Source: Ornithodoros turicata
Taxonomy: Eukaryota; Arthropoda; Arachnida; Ixodida; Argasidae
DNA length: 64,000 nucleotides
Direction of reading: 5' to 3'
NCBI RefSeq assembly: GCF_037126465.1
Contig: NC_088202.1
Coordinates: forward strand, 80,332,160-80,396,159
A program made the translations under genes and the position numbers. This document shows, one piece after another, positions 21,901 to 32,472 of the stretch; positions within the stretch are counted from its first letter, which is position 1, and every line of letters begins with the position of its first letter. A model generated the notes under the pieces. That model saw nothing but the letters and a program-made list of their open reading frames with translations, ran no database searches and was not told the origin of the DNA.

Positions 21901-22479
21901 GAAGGGGATTACTTAACGTCCAGATGAAGACGAAATGAACCTTTCATGTACGGCTCACCTCTTCTCCGCTCGTCCGGGAAGGACTCTGTAAAGCGCGCTA
22001 AATTCAAATAGAAAAAAAAAAAAAAAAAAGAAACGAAAAACGCGGTTGGAAATCCGAGACGATTTAGCCGAATGTCGATCGATACTATGGTTTGTCTGTT
22101 CGTTTTCCTGCGCCGCGAGATCCGGCCCATTCATTGTGAACACAGGTGCACAACAGCAAGATGGTCTCGTTGTGAACTTTCAGCTGTCCCTTCGGTTTAG
22201 TTCTGATTGATGCGCCTCATTTATCGCGCGATCATCTTGACTTTGGAGCAGAGCTTCCAGTTAAATCAGCTCTCTAATTCCATCGGGCAGTTTAATTTGG
22301 ACGGGCTACGAACAGGATTTCGTGAACGACGGATGAGATGATTTGCTTCTGCGAGCCAGGCATGTAGCGGTCCCGATTTCTCTCATGGCTAACGTCTGCT
22401 ATATATGTGAGGCACACGGGAAGATACCATGCGTGTCATTTGTCTCGCTATGACAGGAACCTTGGATAAGTGAGGAGAG
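18966..22479. other. Long unassigned stretch, no gene seen
   Basis: About 3.5 kb in which I recognise no protein family, RNA or element boundary. The longest open frames (for example 20674-21087 and 19161-19511, plus) have no family motif and I do not call them genes. Small features: a repeated GGTCGACATG at about 20071-20168, poly-A at 22012-22029. Confidence 0.4.
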
Positions 22480-22645
22480 TAGTGCCTCGAGCGTTGGCCG
22501 AGGGCGGTAGCAATGTGCGGGTGGTAAACTTTGCTTCCAGCACCGTGTGTCGGAGATTTCCGGTGCACGTCAAAAGAACCCCAGGAGGTCCACATTAGCC
22601 GCAGTCCTACCCTGCGACACGTGCAACATGTCTCCACACTGCGCA
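22480..22645 (+). mobile_element. Ruka-like SINE body fragment
   Basis: Contains GGTAAACTTTGCTTCCAGCA, GTGTGTCGGAGATTTCCGGT, AAAAGAACCCCAGGAGGTCC and GCAGTCCTACCCTGCGACAC in the same order as the SINE in the 799-bp array. The tRNA head is missing or too diverged to see. Confidence 0.75.
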
Positions 22646-23260
22646 GACTAATCTTACGTGTAACATCACGGTACCATTATCATTCGAGCGTTGGCGACAA
22701 ATGCTTCTTTTTGTGGGAAGGTGTCTGGAGATTCATTTATTTATTATTGCCACTACAGTGTGAGCTCGCGTCTGCACAATCCTACCGAATTTATGCCACT
22801 GCAGTGCACGTGTCTCACACTATATTGTCCCAAATCATTGCAACATTGTACACTATATTGTCCCAATAATGCAAACATACGCGTTTCTAGGCTTGGGAAA
22901 TATGACTATATATATGACGTCACAGGATACGCAATCTACCAAGCGACTGACAACGTTGCGCCTGGAAGAACGTCTTAGACGTCAGAGTTCCCTTTGACGC
23001 AGCTTACTCTTTGTGGTAGCGCTTGAAGTAAACAGGATACACGTGTAAAGCTGAATATATGCCGTCTCACTGCGTGGTACGGTGTCAGTACAGTGTCAAT
23101 ATAGGAAATTAATGATGAGCTTCATGTTTCTATTTCGGTGATGTTGATACAACACCTGCATGTGCGCCGCGTATAAGAAGAGCACACCCGCACTCTTTGA
23201 GGGTACTACTTTGCGTTTGTTCGGCTCACAAAAAAAAAAAAAAAAGACAGTACTGCTTAA
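22646..23260. other. Unassigned, no gene seen
   Basis: Contains a short direct repeat ACACTATATTGTCCCAA at about 22827-22843 and 22850-22866, and an A15 run at 23230. No coding signal recognised. Confidence 0.4.
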
Positions 23261-24064
23261 AGGTACTGTAAAGCAGCACCGATCAAGTGTCATTTAGTGC
23301 GGCTATTCGATAGTCCAAGCCACCAGGAAAAAATGCTCAAGTTCCATTCCAATCGACGCTGCAATTAATTAGAAAATTACAATTAAATATTACGGGCAAC
23401 ACTGTACTAGCTATTCGAAATGACTCCGTACTCCTGCCACATTGCATGCGTATAACACTGGGCCCGACATAACAATCCACCACAATCCACCATAAAATCC
23501 GTTCCTGCAATTCACACAACGATCCACATCTGAGGATAAACGGATAAGCGAACTGAAATGAAATGCTGAGCTGTTGAAAAAAGTGTGTCAGACGTTCAAG
23601 GAGCCGCACAGCGTCGGGACTTGTTTGTTCACAGAGGTTCACAGAGAGAGTTTGTTCGTTCGAATGAGGTCGCGAACAGAAGGAGCGCGGAGGCGCAGTA
23701 GAGAAGTAGGGAGCGCCTCCATCGAACAGCGGCCAGCGCTGGGTTACTTCGCAAAAAACACTGTTAACAGGGGTTTCAGAATGCATAGGTAAACAGGGAA
23801 ACTAATAATATGGTTACTAAAATAACGAAGTTCTGATGTAATAGTGTGTAATACCAATTTTCAGTCTTGCCCGCTGTACAGGGTGTTGTTTGGCAGCAGG
23901 CGTCGCACCGCTCCACTACGCCGCATTTTTCATGGCAAATTAAAAATATTTATAGCGCGTTGTCGGTCGTGTGGTTCCGCATATGGTATTGAGAAGCAAC
24001 AAAGTCTCTAGTCATACCAGTCATATCACCGGCATATCTTCTTGTCTACTGCTTTACAGTACCT
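23261..24064. mobile_element. TTAA-flanked MITE (piggyBac-type), copy 1
   Basis: AGGTACTGTAAAGCAG at 23261 is exactly complementary to CTGCTTTACAGTACCT ending at 24064, giving a 16-bp terminal inverted repeat. TTAA flanks both ends (23257-23260 and 24065-24068), the target duplication of piggyBac-type elements. The 804-bp interior has no recognisable transposase. A TACAGGGTGTT sequence at 23876 may be one end of a separate mariner-type MITE inside. Confidence 0.87.
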
Positions 24065-24254
24065 TTAATTTTATTCTACTCTTTGTCACAACTTTTCTGC
24101 TACAAGAGTAGCTGTGAAATACCGTCTGCAAGACGTCTAGCTTACCAAAGTTATGGTGAGACTTCCGATCACGGCACGGCTTAAGGTTGACTATCCTAAT
24201 TCCCGCATGTGTGGGCCTCTAGAGGACACTGTGCACTTTATAGAGTATATCGAA

Positions 24255-24335
24255 AAAGCCAGACATCGACGGGGCTTGAATTACGGATCTCTCGATTACC
24301 ACTCGAGCGCCATGACCAATTCGACCACGAAAACA
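24255..24335 (-). mobile_element. tRNA-derived SINE head / tRNA pseudogene
   Basis: On the minus strand a tRNA-like shape is readable: A-box TGGTCGAATTGG, anticodon arm CTCGA-GTGGTAA-TCGAG (loop would give anticodon GGT, a Thr anticodon) and B-box-like ATTCAAGCC. The T-stem does not pair (CGTAA against CCCGT) and the acceptor arms do not match, so it is not a functional tRNA; a SINE promoter head is most likely. Confidence 0.6.
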
Positions 24336-24915
24336 ACGACAAACTAGTAGAGGGTATTGGTTGTGAAACATACTCTGGTGTCTGCCCCAGCGCAAGGTGA
24401 GACAGCCAACCAATGCGAGCAGAAAGTCTCTCACCCCTGAATGAGGTACCTTCAAGGATTTGGAGGCCAGCCTCGGGAGGGTTGTCTCTCTAATAAACGT
24501 CAGTTGATGTTTTACGCTGTGTCTGTGCTGTCCGTCCATCTGTCGTTCGTCCAAGAAATACTCTGTCCTCGGGTTGCTGAAAGGAAGTCGACAACACGCT
24601 GTAGCACAGTCAATAAACCACTTCACTAGCATGTATTAGTTCTTTTTTTTTTTTTTTTGTCGCGAAAATCAACCTCCGATCGTGAAGTGAACGTCAGGGA
24701 CTCCAACAGGACGAACAATATGCGTCACTTCCGTGGTCTGCTACGGCGGAGCGGTGATGCTCACCAAGGGCTCAGAGTACTCCGGGACCGAATTTTATAT
24801 CGCGATGGGTGCATATCAACGAATATACGTAAATCTCAGTCGACTTCCTCATTTTGTTGGTACACCACAGTATGATGTAAACAGCTTTGCAAGCTTATTT
24901 TCGCTTCCGTCGTTC
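24336..24915. other. Unassigned, with a T17 run
   Basis: No coding or element signature apart from the T run at about 24642-24658, which could be the reversed tail of a retroposon. Confidence 0.4.
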
Positions 24916-25008
24916 TTTAAGCGCCTTTTCCGGTCCAAACTTAACTTCCGGGTATTCAGTTCCGGTCTAAACCCAGCTTCCGGTATTCCACCTTCCGGTT
25001 CGACACTT
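24916..25008. repeat. TTCCGGT word array, probable transposon end
   Basis: Five to six TTCCGG words spaced 15-20 nt, ending CCGGTTCGACACTTT. The end resembles the right terminus of the hAT-like family at 1704-4722 (CCGGTTCGACACCCTG). No left partner was found, so it may be a solo end. Confidence 0.55.
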
Positions 25009-25400
25009 TCAATTACTCTTTTTAAGTCCATTTAATTAACCTTTAACTCAATTACTTTCAATTACCCTGTAATTACCCTTTAATTACCGAAGGTAACTAA
25101 AGGGTACGCGAAGTAATCTTAATTTTCTTTAATTACGTTTATTTGCTTTAATTACTCTCAACTCCCATTTAATCGACGTTAATTACCTTTAATTATTCCT
25201 GGTAACCTTCGGTAATCTTTAATTTAATTTTATCTTTCTCTTTATTACATATATATCTTACATTCGTTACCTTTAAGCTCAACTTTCTTGCTTTAATTGC
25301 CTTTAATTACCTCTAATTAGGTTCAATTACTCTTACCTCTTAGTCTTAAGTACCTTCGACTACTTTAATTTCAAATAATTTGCCTCCATTTACATTAATC
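25009..25400. repeat. TTAATTACC/CTTTAATTACC word array
   Basis: About 390 bp of AT-rich degenerate repetition of TTTAATTACC, with interspersed GGTAACC and CCGAAGGTAAC. Spacing is 10-20 nt and irregular, unlike a classical satellite. Similar word arrays elsewhere in the window bound hAT-like elements. Confidence 0.75.
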
Positions 25401-27560
25401 TTCTTGTATCCCCTTTACATGTCCACTTATACCGCTGTCTCGGTGAGGCTCACCATCTCACACAGTGACACACACATACACGCACACAGCTTTTTCCATT
25501 TCGACACGCATTAATAAGTGAAACTGAACAAGGAATATGATACGGGTCACCATTTTTTCGAGTGTTTTAGGACAAACATCTCCAGTTTTTACAGCGACAA
25601 CTGTATACGCGGTGTTCAGAATCTGATAGCGTGCGTGCGCTGTCCGTCGCAGATATCGCGGCGCAGTGAGTCACGCAAGCAACGCGCTGCGAAGGTGGCG
25701 TGATGTCACCTTGGGTATCACGCGAAGTGTGGCGATGGAGGTGGAAAGCACAAGACGCCAGGCCTTTAGCCAGCGGCACAGGGTGGATAGTGTGGACGCA
25801 GTGAGTTGCGAAAAAATGGACTTTAGCGTTGTCCCTTCACAGCCGACACGCAGGCGACATGCAGGACGGGTTCTTGTATCGATTACGTTCTGGCCCGAAA
25901 CGTGGACACCACTCTGACCATTATACCCGTGGCTACATACTACAGTGATCGCAAAGGGCGTTTGATTTTCATGTGATCAACGATTGTATTCCTCCTCCCT
26001 TATCTTGCGTACTTACAATACGAAATCGTTGAGAAAAGATTGTAAAGGTTCCTAAACATCTGAACAGGGTTCGAGTTGCAATGCATTTATAAGAGATGCT
26101 ATCGAAATATTAACGTATTATATTTTAAGAATCGTCGCTGTATTTCAGCTGCGAGTAACAAAGGTCGCACAGCTACTAGCAATTTTTTTCTTTTTCGGAT
26201 CAATCAATCAATGTGGCATGCCACAAATTTCTTCGCCATATTAGACAAAAACGTACGGAAGACAGTAAAATAAGCAATCATGACAAAAAAAAAGCTCTAT
26301 AAACACATGAACACACATTATAATGCATTCATTAGGAGCACACATTACACACAACCAGCTCTGTATAAACTTCTACCGCCCTCCATCCCACACACGTACT
26401 TCTGAAGACTCTTGTGGAAAAAAGAAAAAAAAAAAGAAAAATACTATCTGAACATTCCATCCTATTAGAACCAAATATTTAATAACACATTCTTTCAAGC
26501 GTTTGCGAGTGTTCACATAAGGGAGGAATCTCTCCCTCTTCGTTTTCTCATTGCTTCCCGCCTCTTTCATTATTTTCCATTTCAGTTTACGCGGTTCCTT
26601 TATGCGCACCCCGGGCAATAGCGGAATGTCTTTCTTCTTCCTCGTGATCCACAGAAGGATACCGGCAAAAGAGAAGAAAAAAAAATCACGTGACAGAAGA
26701 CTCGGCGTGCTCGACACGCGATCTGCATAGAATTCTTGGGCAGGGAACAGCTGCGCGCATTTGGGATTCTTGTGCCCGAGCTTCTCCGTTGCGAACTGTA
26801 GCATTTCTCCGTCTTTGCTCTCCGTCCTTTACGTTTGAATTTTTTCGATCCCGTGCTCCTAATAAATGATCCGGCAGAGAAGCTCTTTTATTGTGGCTCA
26901 CTGTTTGAACCCCGGCGCCGATTTCTTGCACGAAGCTGTTCTTGCTCAGTTCGTTCTCCGTCTTTGTCGGAGATGGGTCTGCTTTGTGACGGAAGAACAA
27001 AACTATCCAGGTTTGTTTGCGATGCCTTCATTGTTCATTCACGGTGACTGCATTGTGTCGCCTCTAGATGTGCTCGCAGTAAAGCTTCAATGTGGAGATA
27101 CAGATTTTCGACGGCAACAATAAGTTATATGAAGTTGACAGAAATGTAATGCAAACTGACCTGGGCTCCGCCTAGCTGTGCAAAGTGTGAGCAACTGGCG
27201 AGGTATGTATCACGAACGGTATCTTGCCACGTATAACAATTTCAAAACCACACCACTGACAATTAATTTCCACTATATTTATAGCTCTAGGGACAGTGTC
27301 TGTGTTATTTTGCAGAGAAATAGTCTGCGTTCTCGAACTAAAATGCGTCCACACTTCACTAGTTGAACAATACCCGTACTGTCGTACGGACTCAATTATC
27401 AAACAAAGCGGATACGATAAGTAAGCTTTTAAGTATGGGACATCATATTTTAACAGTAGACGTCCACCTACCTTCGTTGCGCGTGTTAGCTTTCTAAATT
27501 CATTTTACATCGTCAAAATGCCATGGCTATTTTACCTACGTGATTTCTTAGTAGACAAAA
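25401..27560. other. Long unassigned stretch, no gene seen
   Basis: About 2.2 kb with CA repeats near 25465-25490 and A runs near 26287 and 26420. Open frames such as 26373-26804 (minus) are low-complexity and lack motifs. No gene called. Confidence 0.4.
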
Positions 27561-27949
27561 CCGGGTTGTTAAAGTTACTTTAAAAAGTATCTCAGTCACA
27601 GCTACAGATACACCTTTCCAAAAGTACACTGATACAGTTACAGATACCTAAAAAATATACTGAGTACTTTCACAGTCGCAGCTGTCTCCTGACGTAAAGC
27701 CTCGAATTATTATTATTATTATTAACTTTTACAGTTACTTCCTACATTTTACCAATTGAATTAATTTTCCCAGCTGCTATCAGTTTTCGTTCATGACTAG
27801 ATAGTACATGTAGTGGACTGGCAAGCAATGCCGCATTGGAAAGCTATGATAAGTCGACAGGTCATTGTGAAATTATCAACTTATCATAGATCTTCATCTG
27901 TGTTTACTCGCATTTTTTGTATATTTTGTTTGCTTGAAGGAGCACATGC

Positions 27950-28392
27950 AGCCATTTCAAAATTTTTATCATGGTCGGAGATTCGTAGTCACAAGACTCC
28001 AACTAAACAGCCTCTCAACTGCGGCACTGTTTGGCAGTCCAGCGTTGTACTTCAAAAATACAGACTTGAGTACTGGGAATGGCTGCAAGGCAGCAACGTC
28101 TTTCAATGTCGTTAAGGCTGTGTACTTTACAAACTCCTGTTCCCACTCGATAACCTATGTTCTTGTCGGACTGAATGAAAAAGTGCAGATTTTCTCCGTT
28201 TCTCGCTTCAACAGCTCCCATGCAAGACACTGATTACTCTCTCCTAATCAACGCGTTTTGAATCGTGGATGTGACATGGCAGCCACAATTAATGTTTCAT
28301 CTGACATCATTGAGTGGAAACGCTCCCTCACACCTGCATTAAAAGTTCTCTACCAGAGATGTACAATATTTCATGCATTCACGTGACAACCC
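27950..28392 (-). pseudogene. hAT transposase, C-terminal part with dimerisation domain
   Basis: Reading the minus strand from 28392, frames give KYCTSLVENF, then after a frameshift FNAGVRERFHSMMSDETL and AAMSHPRFKTRWL (about 28345-28257), the segment preceding the dimerisation domain in hAT transposases. After further frameshifts, DVAALQPFPVLKSVFLKYN and GLPNSAAVERLFSW appear (about 28110-28005). The pattern L-P-x-S-A-A-V-E-R-L-F-S is the hallmark of the hAT C-terminal dimerisation domain (Dimer_Tnp_hAT). It lies downstream of the piece at 30641-30384 once the intervening LINE is removed. Inactive. Confidence 0.85.
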
Positions 28393-28892
28393 TGTGAGGT
28401 TCGTTTGAGGCACGGTTGTGGTCGGAAGAACAAACACAACAACAATAGATTCTGACTATGAGATGGGGTGTTTCACCGCGGCTACCCTATTGCACGCGAA
28501 ACATTATGTGAAGATGATGAGGGAAGCCTGAAAACACGAGAACAAACTAAAGCGTCTGGAGCAACCTAGTGGACGACAGGAAGTCCATGAACACGTGAAG
28601 GACGGGACGATGTAGCACAGCATCTTCATAGGGGCCAATGAGTGCAATTGAGTGGTCTCTTGCTTATACGAGCAAGCTCATCACACAGTATCCGCCTTTG
28701 CGGACCATAGAGTGCACATTCCATAAGAATGTGCTGGGCGTTTGCCACGAAACCGCAGGTGTAGCAGAGGCTTGTGTCACTGCATCTGATCATACATTTG
28801 AATTGTGGGGTGAAAGCCACATTGAGGCGGAATCTACGCAGGAAGGAGGTAAAATGGCGTAATAAACGGACAGGGAAAGAAAACGACGAATT

Positions 28893-29288
28893 TGGGTCTA
28901 TACCGAATCATGGAGGAAGCAAAGAGAGGAGGAGCCCTGTTGCTCTGAGAAGTGAAGCCGAGATTGGGGGGCCACTCCAGTGACATCATCGCTCGCCTTC
29001 CCCCCTCCGGTTTCGTTTACATACATCTCTATGGGAGCCCCCAACGCATAGTTTCGGAATACTTGGAGAGGTGTGGTGGTAGCGCGCCGAAGTGGCCCCC
29101 AAAGTGCCGTGTGCAAATCGACCTCATTGAGCTGCTCAGGTAACGTGACCCTCTCGTAGCTCCAAAGAAGCTACAGCTCGTCTCCTATCCTCACGTCGCT
29201 TGCCCCACGCTACTCTCTTCTGTCGAAGAGCCGTTGGGGCGCCTCCTTTTCTTCTTTCCTCCATGATACCGAATACAGGAGAGATTGA
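28893..29288. mobile_element. Possible palindromic MITE within the LINE
   Basis: TATACCGAATCATGGAGGAA near 28899 is mirrored by TTCCTCCATGATACCGAATA ending near 29275; further matches inward are imperfect. It lies between the RNase H and zinc-knuckle parts of the LINE where extra sequence is present. Exact ends are uncertain. Confidence 0.5.
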
Positions 29289-29475
29289 TCCGTGATGTCC
29301 CGGCGCCATTGCTGCAGAGACAGGGGCTAAAACCACGCAGTTAGTAGGGTCTTCCTGGCACCCCTCGACAGCACAATGGACACGCCTGTCGGGGCTCATG
29401 GTCAGCTGTTGCTACTTTGTCAGCCTCCTCATTGCCTGTTAAACCGCAGTGACTAGGATCCACTGCAGGGATATA

Positions 29476-30374
29476 CAGTGTGTTTCAAAAAACGTGTCAT
29501 TCGGACTTTATAAAAAGACGGGGCGACGGAAAAATACCGGGTAAACGGCACTTGTGTGGCAGCTGAATTTGCCATCTTGCAAAAATATTTTCATTTGATT
29601 TTAATTAAAATAAATTGAATTTCTTTAATTGAACTCCAAAATTTCCCAAGTCAACCTAACGTTTTTTTTACAGAATTAGAGAGCCCGTAGCGACCTTAGT
29701 CAGATCCACCAAGAAATCATCTCGATATTGCGAAAGGAACTGCCCCAAAAAAGTTCCAAACTTGAGGCTTCAGAGTTTCGGGTATTCAACAGCGCACCAA
29801 ATCAGTCGCAAAGATGCGCGGAGGGCAGGACGTGCTCCTGCCCCCATGAAGCTAGAACAGTTTACCGCCGGACCGGCGTGCAGCACAAGACGCGCCGATA
29901 ACAAGGCGGGTGACATTCCACCATACGTTGATAAGCGGCAAACAAAAATGATTCCGCCTCTTTTTTCCCGCCCTGTTTTTTTTCGGTCTTCTATCTTTCA
30001 TGGGGCAGGAGCATGTCCCCCTCTCCACGAATCTTTGCGTCTGATTTGGTGCGCAGTTGAATACCCGAAACTTTGAAGCCTCAATTTCGGGACTTTTTTT
30101 TGGGCTGTTCCATTTGCAATATCGAGCGGATTTCTTGGTGGACCTGACTAAGTTCGCTATGGGCTCTCTAATTCTGTAAAAAAAAAAACGTTAGGTTGAC
30201 TCGGGAAATTTTGGAGTTCAGTTAAAGAAATTCAATTTATTTTAATTAAAATCAAATGAAAATATTTTTGCAAGATGGCAAATTCAGTTGCCACACAAAT
30301 GCCGTTTACCCAGTATTTTTCCGTCGCCCCGTTTTTTTATAAAGTCCAAATGACACGTTTTTTGAAACACCCTG
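29476..30374. mobile_element. 899-bp fold-back MITE, TA-flanked
   Basis: CAGTGTGTTTCAAAAAACGT at 29476 and the complement of CAGGGTGTTTCAAAAAACGT ending at 30374, each next to TA (29474-29475, 30375-30376). The arms remain complementary for about 375 bp (29476-29850 against 30000-30374), leaving a centre of about 150 bp. Internal landmarks mirrored on both arms include AATTGAATTTCTTTAATTGA, CAACCTAACG and GCGCACCAAATCAG. No coding capacity. The TA duplication and CAGGGTGTTTCA end suggest a mariner-type MITE; the same inner landmark AATTGAATTTT...AATTGAACT occurs at 36.9, 38.2 and 58.3 kb. Confidence 0.9.
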
Positions 30375-30383
30375 TATGATGAC

Positions 30384-30641
30384 CTACACAATGTAGACGC
30401 TGAACTTGGTGGTGATCGGAAGGAGGTATTCCTTGTACATATGGGACTGCCTTTGCAACAAATTAAGAGCTTGCGCTAGTGGTGTCATGACATGTACGTA
30501 CTCCCCTCTAAAGCCATAGCCTGCCTTTGTAAAATGAGGAATGTTAAAATTATCACAAGTCTGTTTCATTTTTGCATCCTTCTGTGTGAGTACTGCATGA
30601 AGAGTCCTCAAGGCATCGAATTCGAAGTGCTTCGGGAGCAA
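30384..30641 (-). pseudogene. hAT transposase, central fragment
   Basis: An 85-codon minus-strand frame reads LRTLHAVLTQKDAKMKQTC, then NFNIPHFTKAGYGFRGEYVH, then VMTPLAQALNLLQRQSHMYK and EYLLPITTKF. The pattern E-Y-x-x-V-M-x-P-L-A-x-A-L-x-x-L-Q...M-Y-x-x-Y-L-L-P is the conserved central region of hAT transposases. It is cut at about 30390 by the LINE insertion and continues in the piece at 28392. Only this portion is in one frame; no start codon is meaningful. Confidence 0.85.
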
Positions 30642-30879
30642 GTGAAAAAGCAGTGGCCGCGCTGATTGGGTGGGTGCCCCCCTTTACTAGCGCTGTTGAT
30701 GCCTACTGCCGGTCATTTCCTGATTCAAAAGTACTAAAAAATTTAACAAAAAACAGTAAAAGTTACCTGTAGAAAGTAACTCAGTTACAGTTACAAGTAC
30801 TTTCATAAAAATGTATCCGATATTTCACTCCAGTTACACAAGAAGTATCCAAACACAAGTCAGTTACTTAGCAACACTG

Positions 30880-31727
30880 ATAGACAATGATCATAATCAT
30901 ATTCTTCATTTATATCTCACTTTTCTATTGTGTGTTGATTATTCCTAACTTACAGGAAAAACTAGTTCTATTGACTTAATGATGAATTACAATTTCGTGC
31001 AACAGTCACTCACTCGTAGACGGCGGGCTTAAGACTTTGTGAGGTTTGACTTTCCTATCTGTGATCTTTTCTGACAAGCGAGGGAAAACTTAGATCGGCG
31101 ATGCCACCACCAAATAAAGTGCCTTGGGCGGCCACCAGTAATATCGTCCGGAAGAATGAATTTTCATGGTAAAAAATATCCTACAGGACAGCAGCAGATG
31201 AAGTTTTCTCATGGAAGTTTGAAAGACGATTGTTCCAGGAAATCGTGACAGCGAATTTCAATCTGAGGAACATTACACACGCGCCACTTGAAGGTTCATG
31301 AGGAAACAAGAACGGAGCAATGTGAGCATACGCGTTAGCGTGATGTTAACAGACAGGCTTATGATGGCGTGTTGGTGGAATTTTCCGGATCGCTAAGGCG
31401 ATGAACATTGAACGAGAAAGGACGATCATCGTGATGGATGGATAAATGTTTAAAGAGGAGAGGGAGAGCTTAGTCGCTTCAGACTGAGCGCATACTGTAC
31501 GATTTACAAAATGTATCCATGATGATAATGGCACGGAATGTTTATGCCATGGAGTGTCCTGCATTACCCCATACATGTGGATGATGTGGGGTGTCAAATG
31601 GAATAGAGCGATGACATAAAGTGCGATAGAACGATTCAAGTGCCTCCTGGTGTCTAGCAGACCACTTCTGCGCTATCCCAACCCCTCCGGTTTTCCCCAA
31701 CCCAACTCCTGTGCATTGCCGCAAGTG
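30880..31727. other. Unassigned, no gene seen
   Basis: Right flank of the hAT element. No gene or repeat end recognised in about 850 bp. Confidence 0.4.
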
Positions 31728-31825
31728 TGCTAACCATTAACACGAGCGTAGTGGTTCGTGCACGTGACTGGCACTCAAGAGGTGCATGGTCCGATTCGTG
31801 CCGCTGATGGGATTTTACGATGACT
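31728..31825 (+). mobile_element. tRNA-derived SINE head
   Basis: GCGTAGTGGTTCG (A-box-like, 31746-31758), an anticodon-arm-like CACTCAAGAGGTGC and a B-box-like GGTCCGATTCGTGCC (31787-31801) are spaced as in tRNA-derived SINEs. Pairing is too poor for a functional tRNA. The sequence after 31825 is not assigned. Confidence 0.6.
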
Positions 31826-32441
31826 GTCATAATATTTCAACCTTAAAGGAACGGTGACATCCAGAAACCCATCCATTTAAGAGATACCACTATGTTCGGC
31901 GTCGGGCGACAATCTACTTCGCTAATGTTTTCGGCTGAAATGTGCTTTGATATTACATAAACGAAATTTAAAGATGAATGCTGCTTCCGCAGCTGCAGAC
32001 GGTAACAACAACATCAGCGTGACGTCACTACCTAGCAGGGGGAGTGAGACAAAGGCGCTCAGAGGAAAAAGGCGCCGTCCAGACGGCCGCGGCATCCCTT
32101 TTCTCAAGGCCATGCCCTGGCGGTGCAGGGAATGACGTTTTCGCCTTTTTCCAAAGAGCGAATTCCGGCATATTCTCAACATCCGGCGTCTGCTCTTGTC
32201 ATGTATTCTACCGAATAACAGTCAAGTGCGCTTCTATATCGCGTGAGATTTTCGATACAATGGTCAGTGGTCAACAAGGAAGAAAATGACACCATAGTTT
32301 CGAAATCGACTGGAACGAATGCGATCGTCCCTTGAAGCTGGACCCGCATGGCACGTTTTTGTTCCCGATTCGCTCGCGTCTGCGTCGGCGCGGCGAAGTT
32401 TTGACGCGCGCGCGCGCAGGTTTTCGCCGAAGGCCTGGTAT

Positions 32442-32472
<31 letters not shown>

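Larger units (their letters stand above)
28432..30390 (-). mobile_element. 5'-truncated LINE inserted in the hAT transposase
   Basis: On the minus strand, 29468-29410 encodes the end of an RNase H (PSHCGLTGNEEADKVATA; expected preceding W-I-P residues are in another frame, so there is a 1-nt indel). At 28860-28630 comes RRFRLNVAFTPQFKCM and a zinc knuckle (CYTCGFVANAQHILMEC, C-X2-C...H-X4-C). The tail, about 28500-28432, ends in TTGTTGTTG and matches the isolated tail at 14955. The RNase H start is split by the fold-back MITE (29476-30374), with about 15 bp of LINE left beyond it. Its insertion separated the two hAT transposase pieces. Confidence 0.75.
27561..30879 (-). mobile_element. hAT transposon carrying a decayed transposase, with nested insertions
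   Basis: The left end CCGGGTTGTTAAAGTTAC (27561) and the complement of CAGTGTTGCTAAGTAAC (ending 30879) form an imperfect inverted repeat. Flanks GTAGACAA (27551-27558) and ATAGACAA (30880-30887) match 7 of 8, with two extra A residues on the left. Both ends are rich in GTTACAGTTAC/GTATC words (27575-27670, 30745-30870). Between them lie two minus-strand pieces of hAT transposase (30641-30384 and 28392-27950), separated by a truncated LINE and a fold-back MITE. The N-terminal part of the transposase (BED finger and first catalytic Asp region) is not recognisable. Confidence 0.85.

Noticed and set aside
23337..23786. 149-codon open frame on the minus strand
   Set aside because: Lies within the TTAA-flanked MITE and shows no transposase motif.
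24255..24335. Functional tRNA-Thr (anticodon GGT) on the minus strand
   Set aside because: Anticodon arm and A-box fit, but the T-stem and acceptor stem do not pair; a tRNA-derived SINE head or pseudogene is more likely.
31843..32310. Third TTAA-type MITE starting TTAAAGGAACGGTGACATCC
   Set aside because: No complementary right end with TTAA was found within 1 kb.
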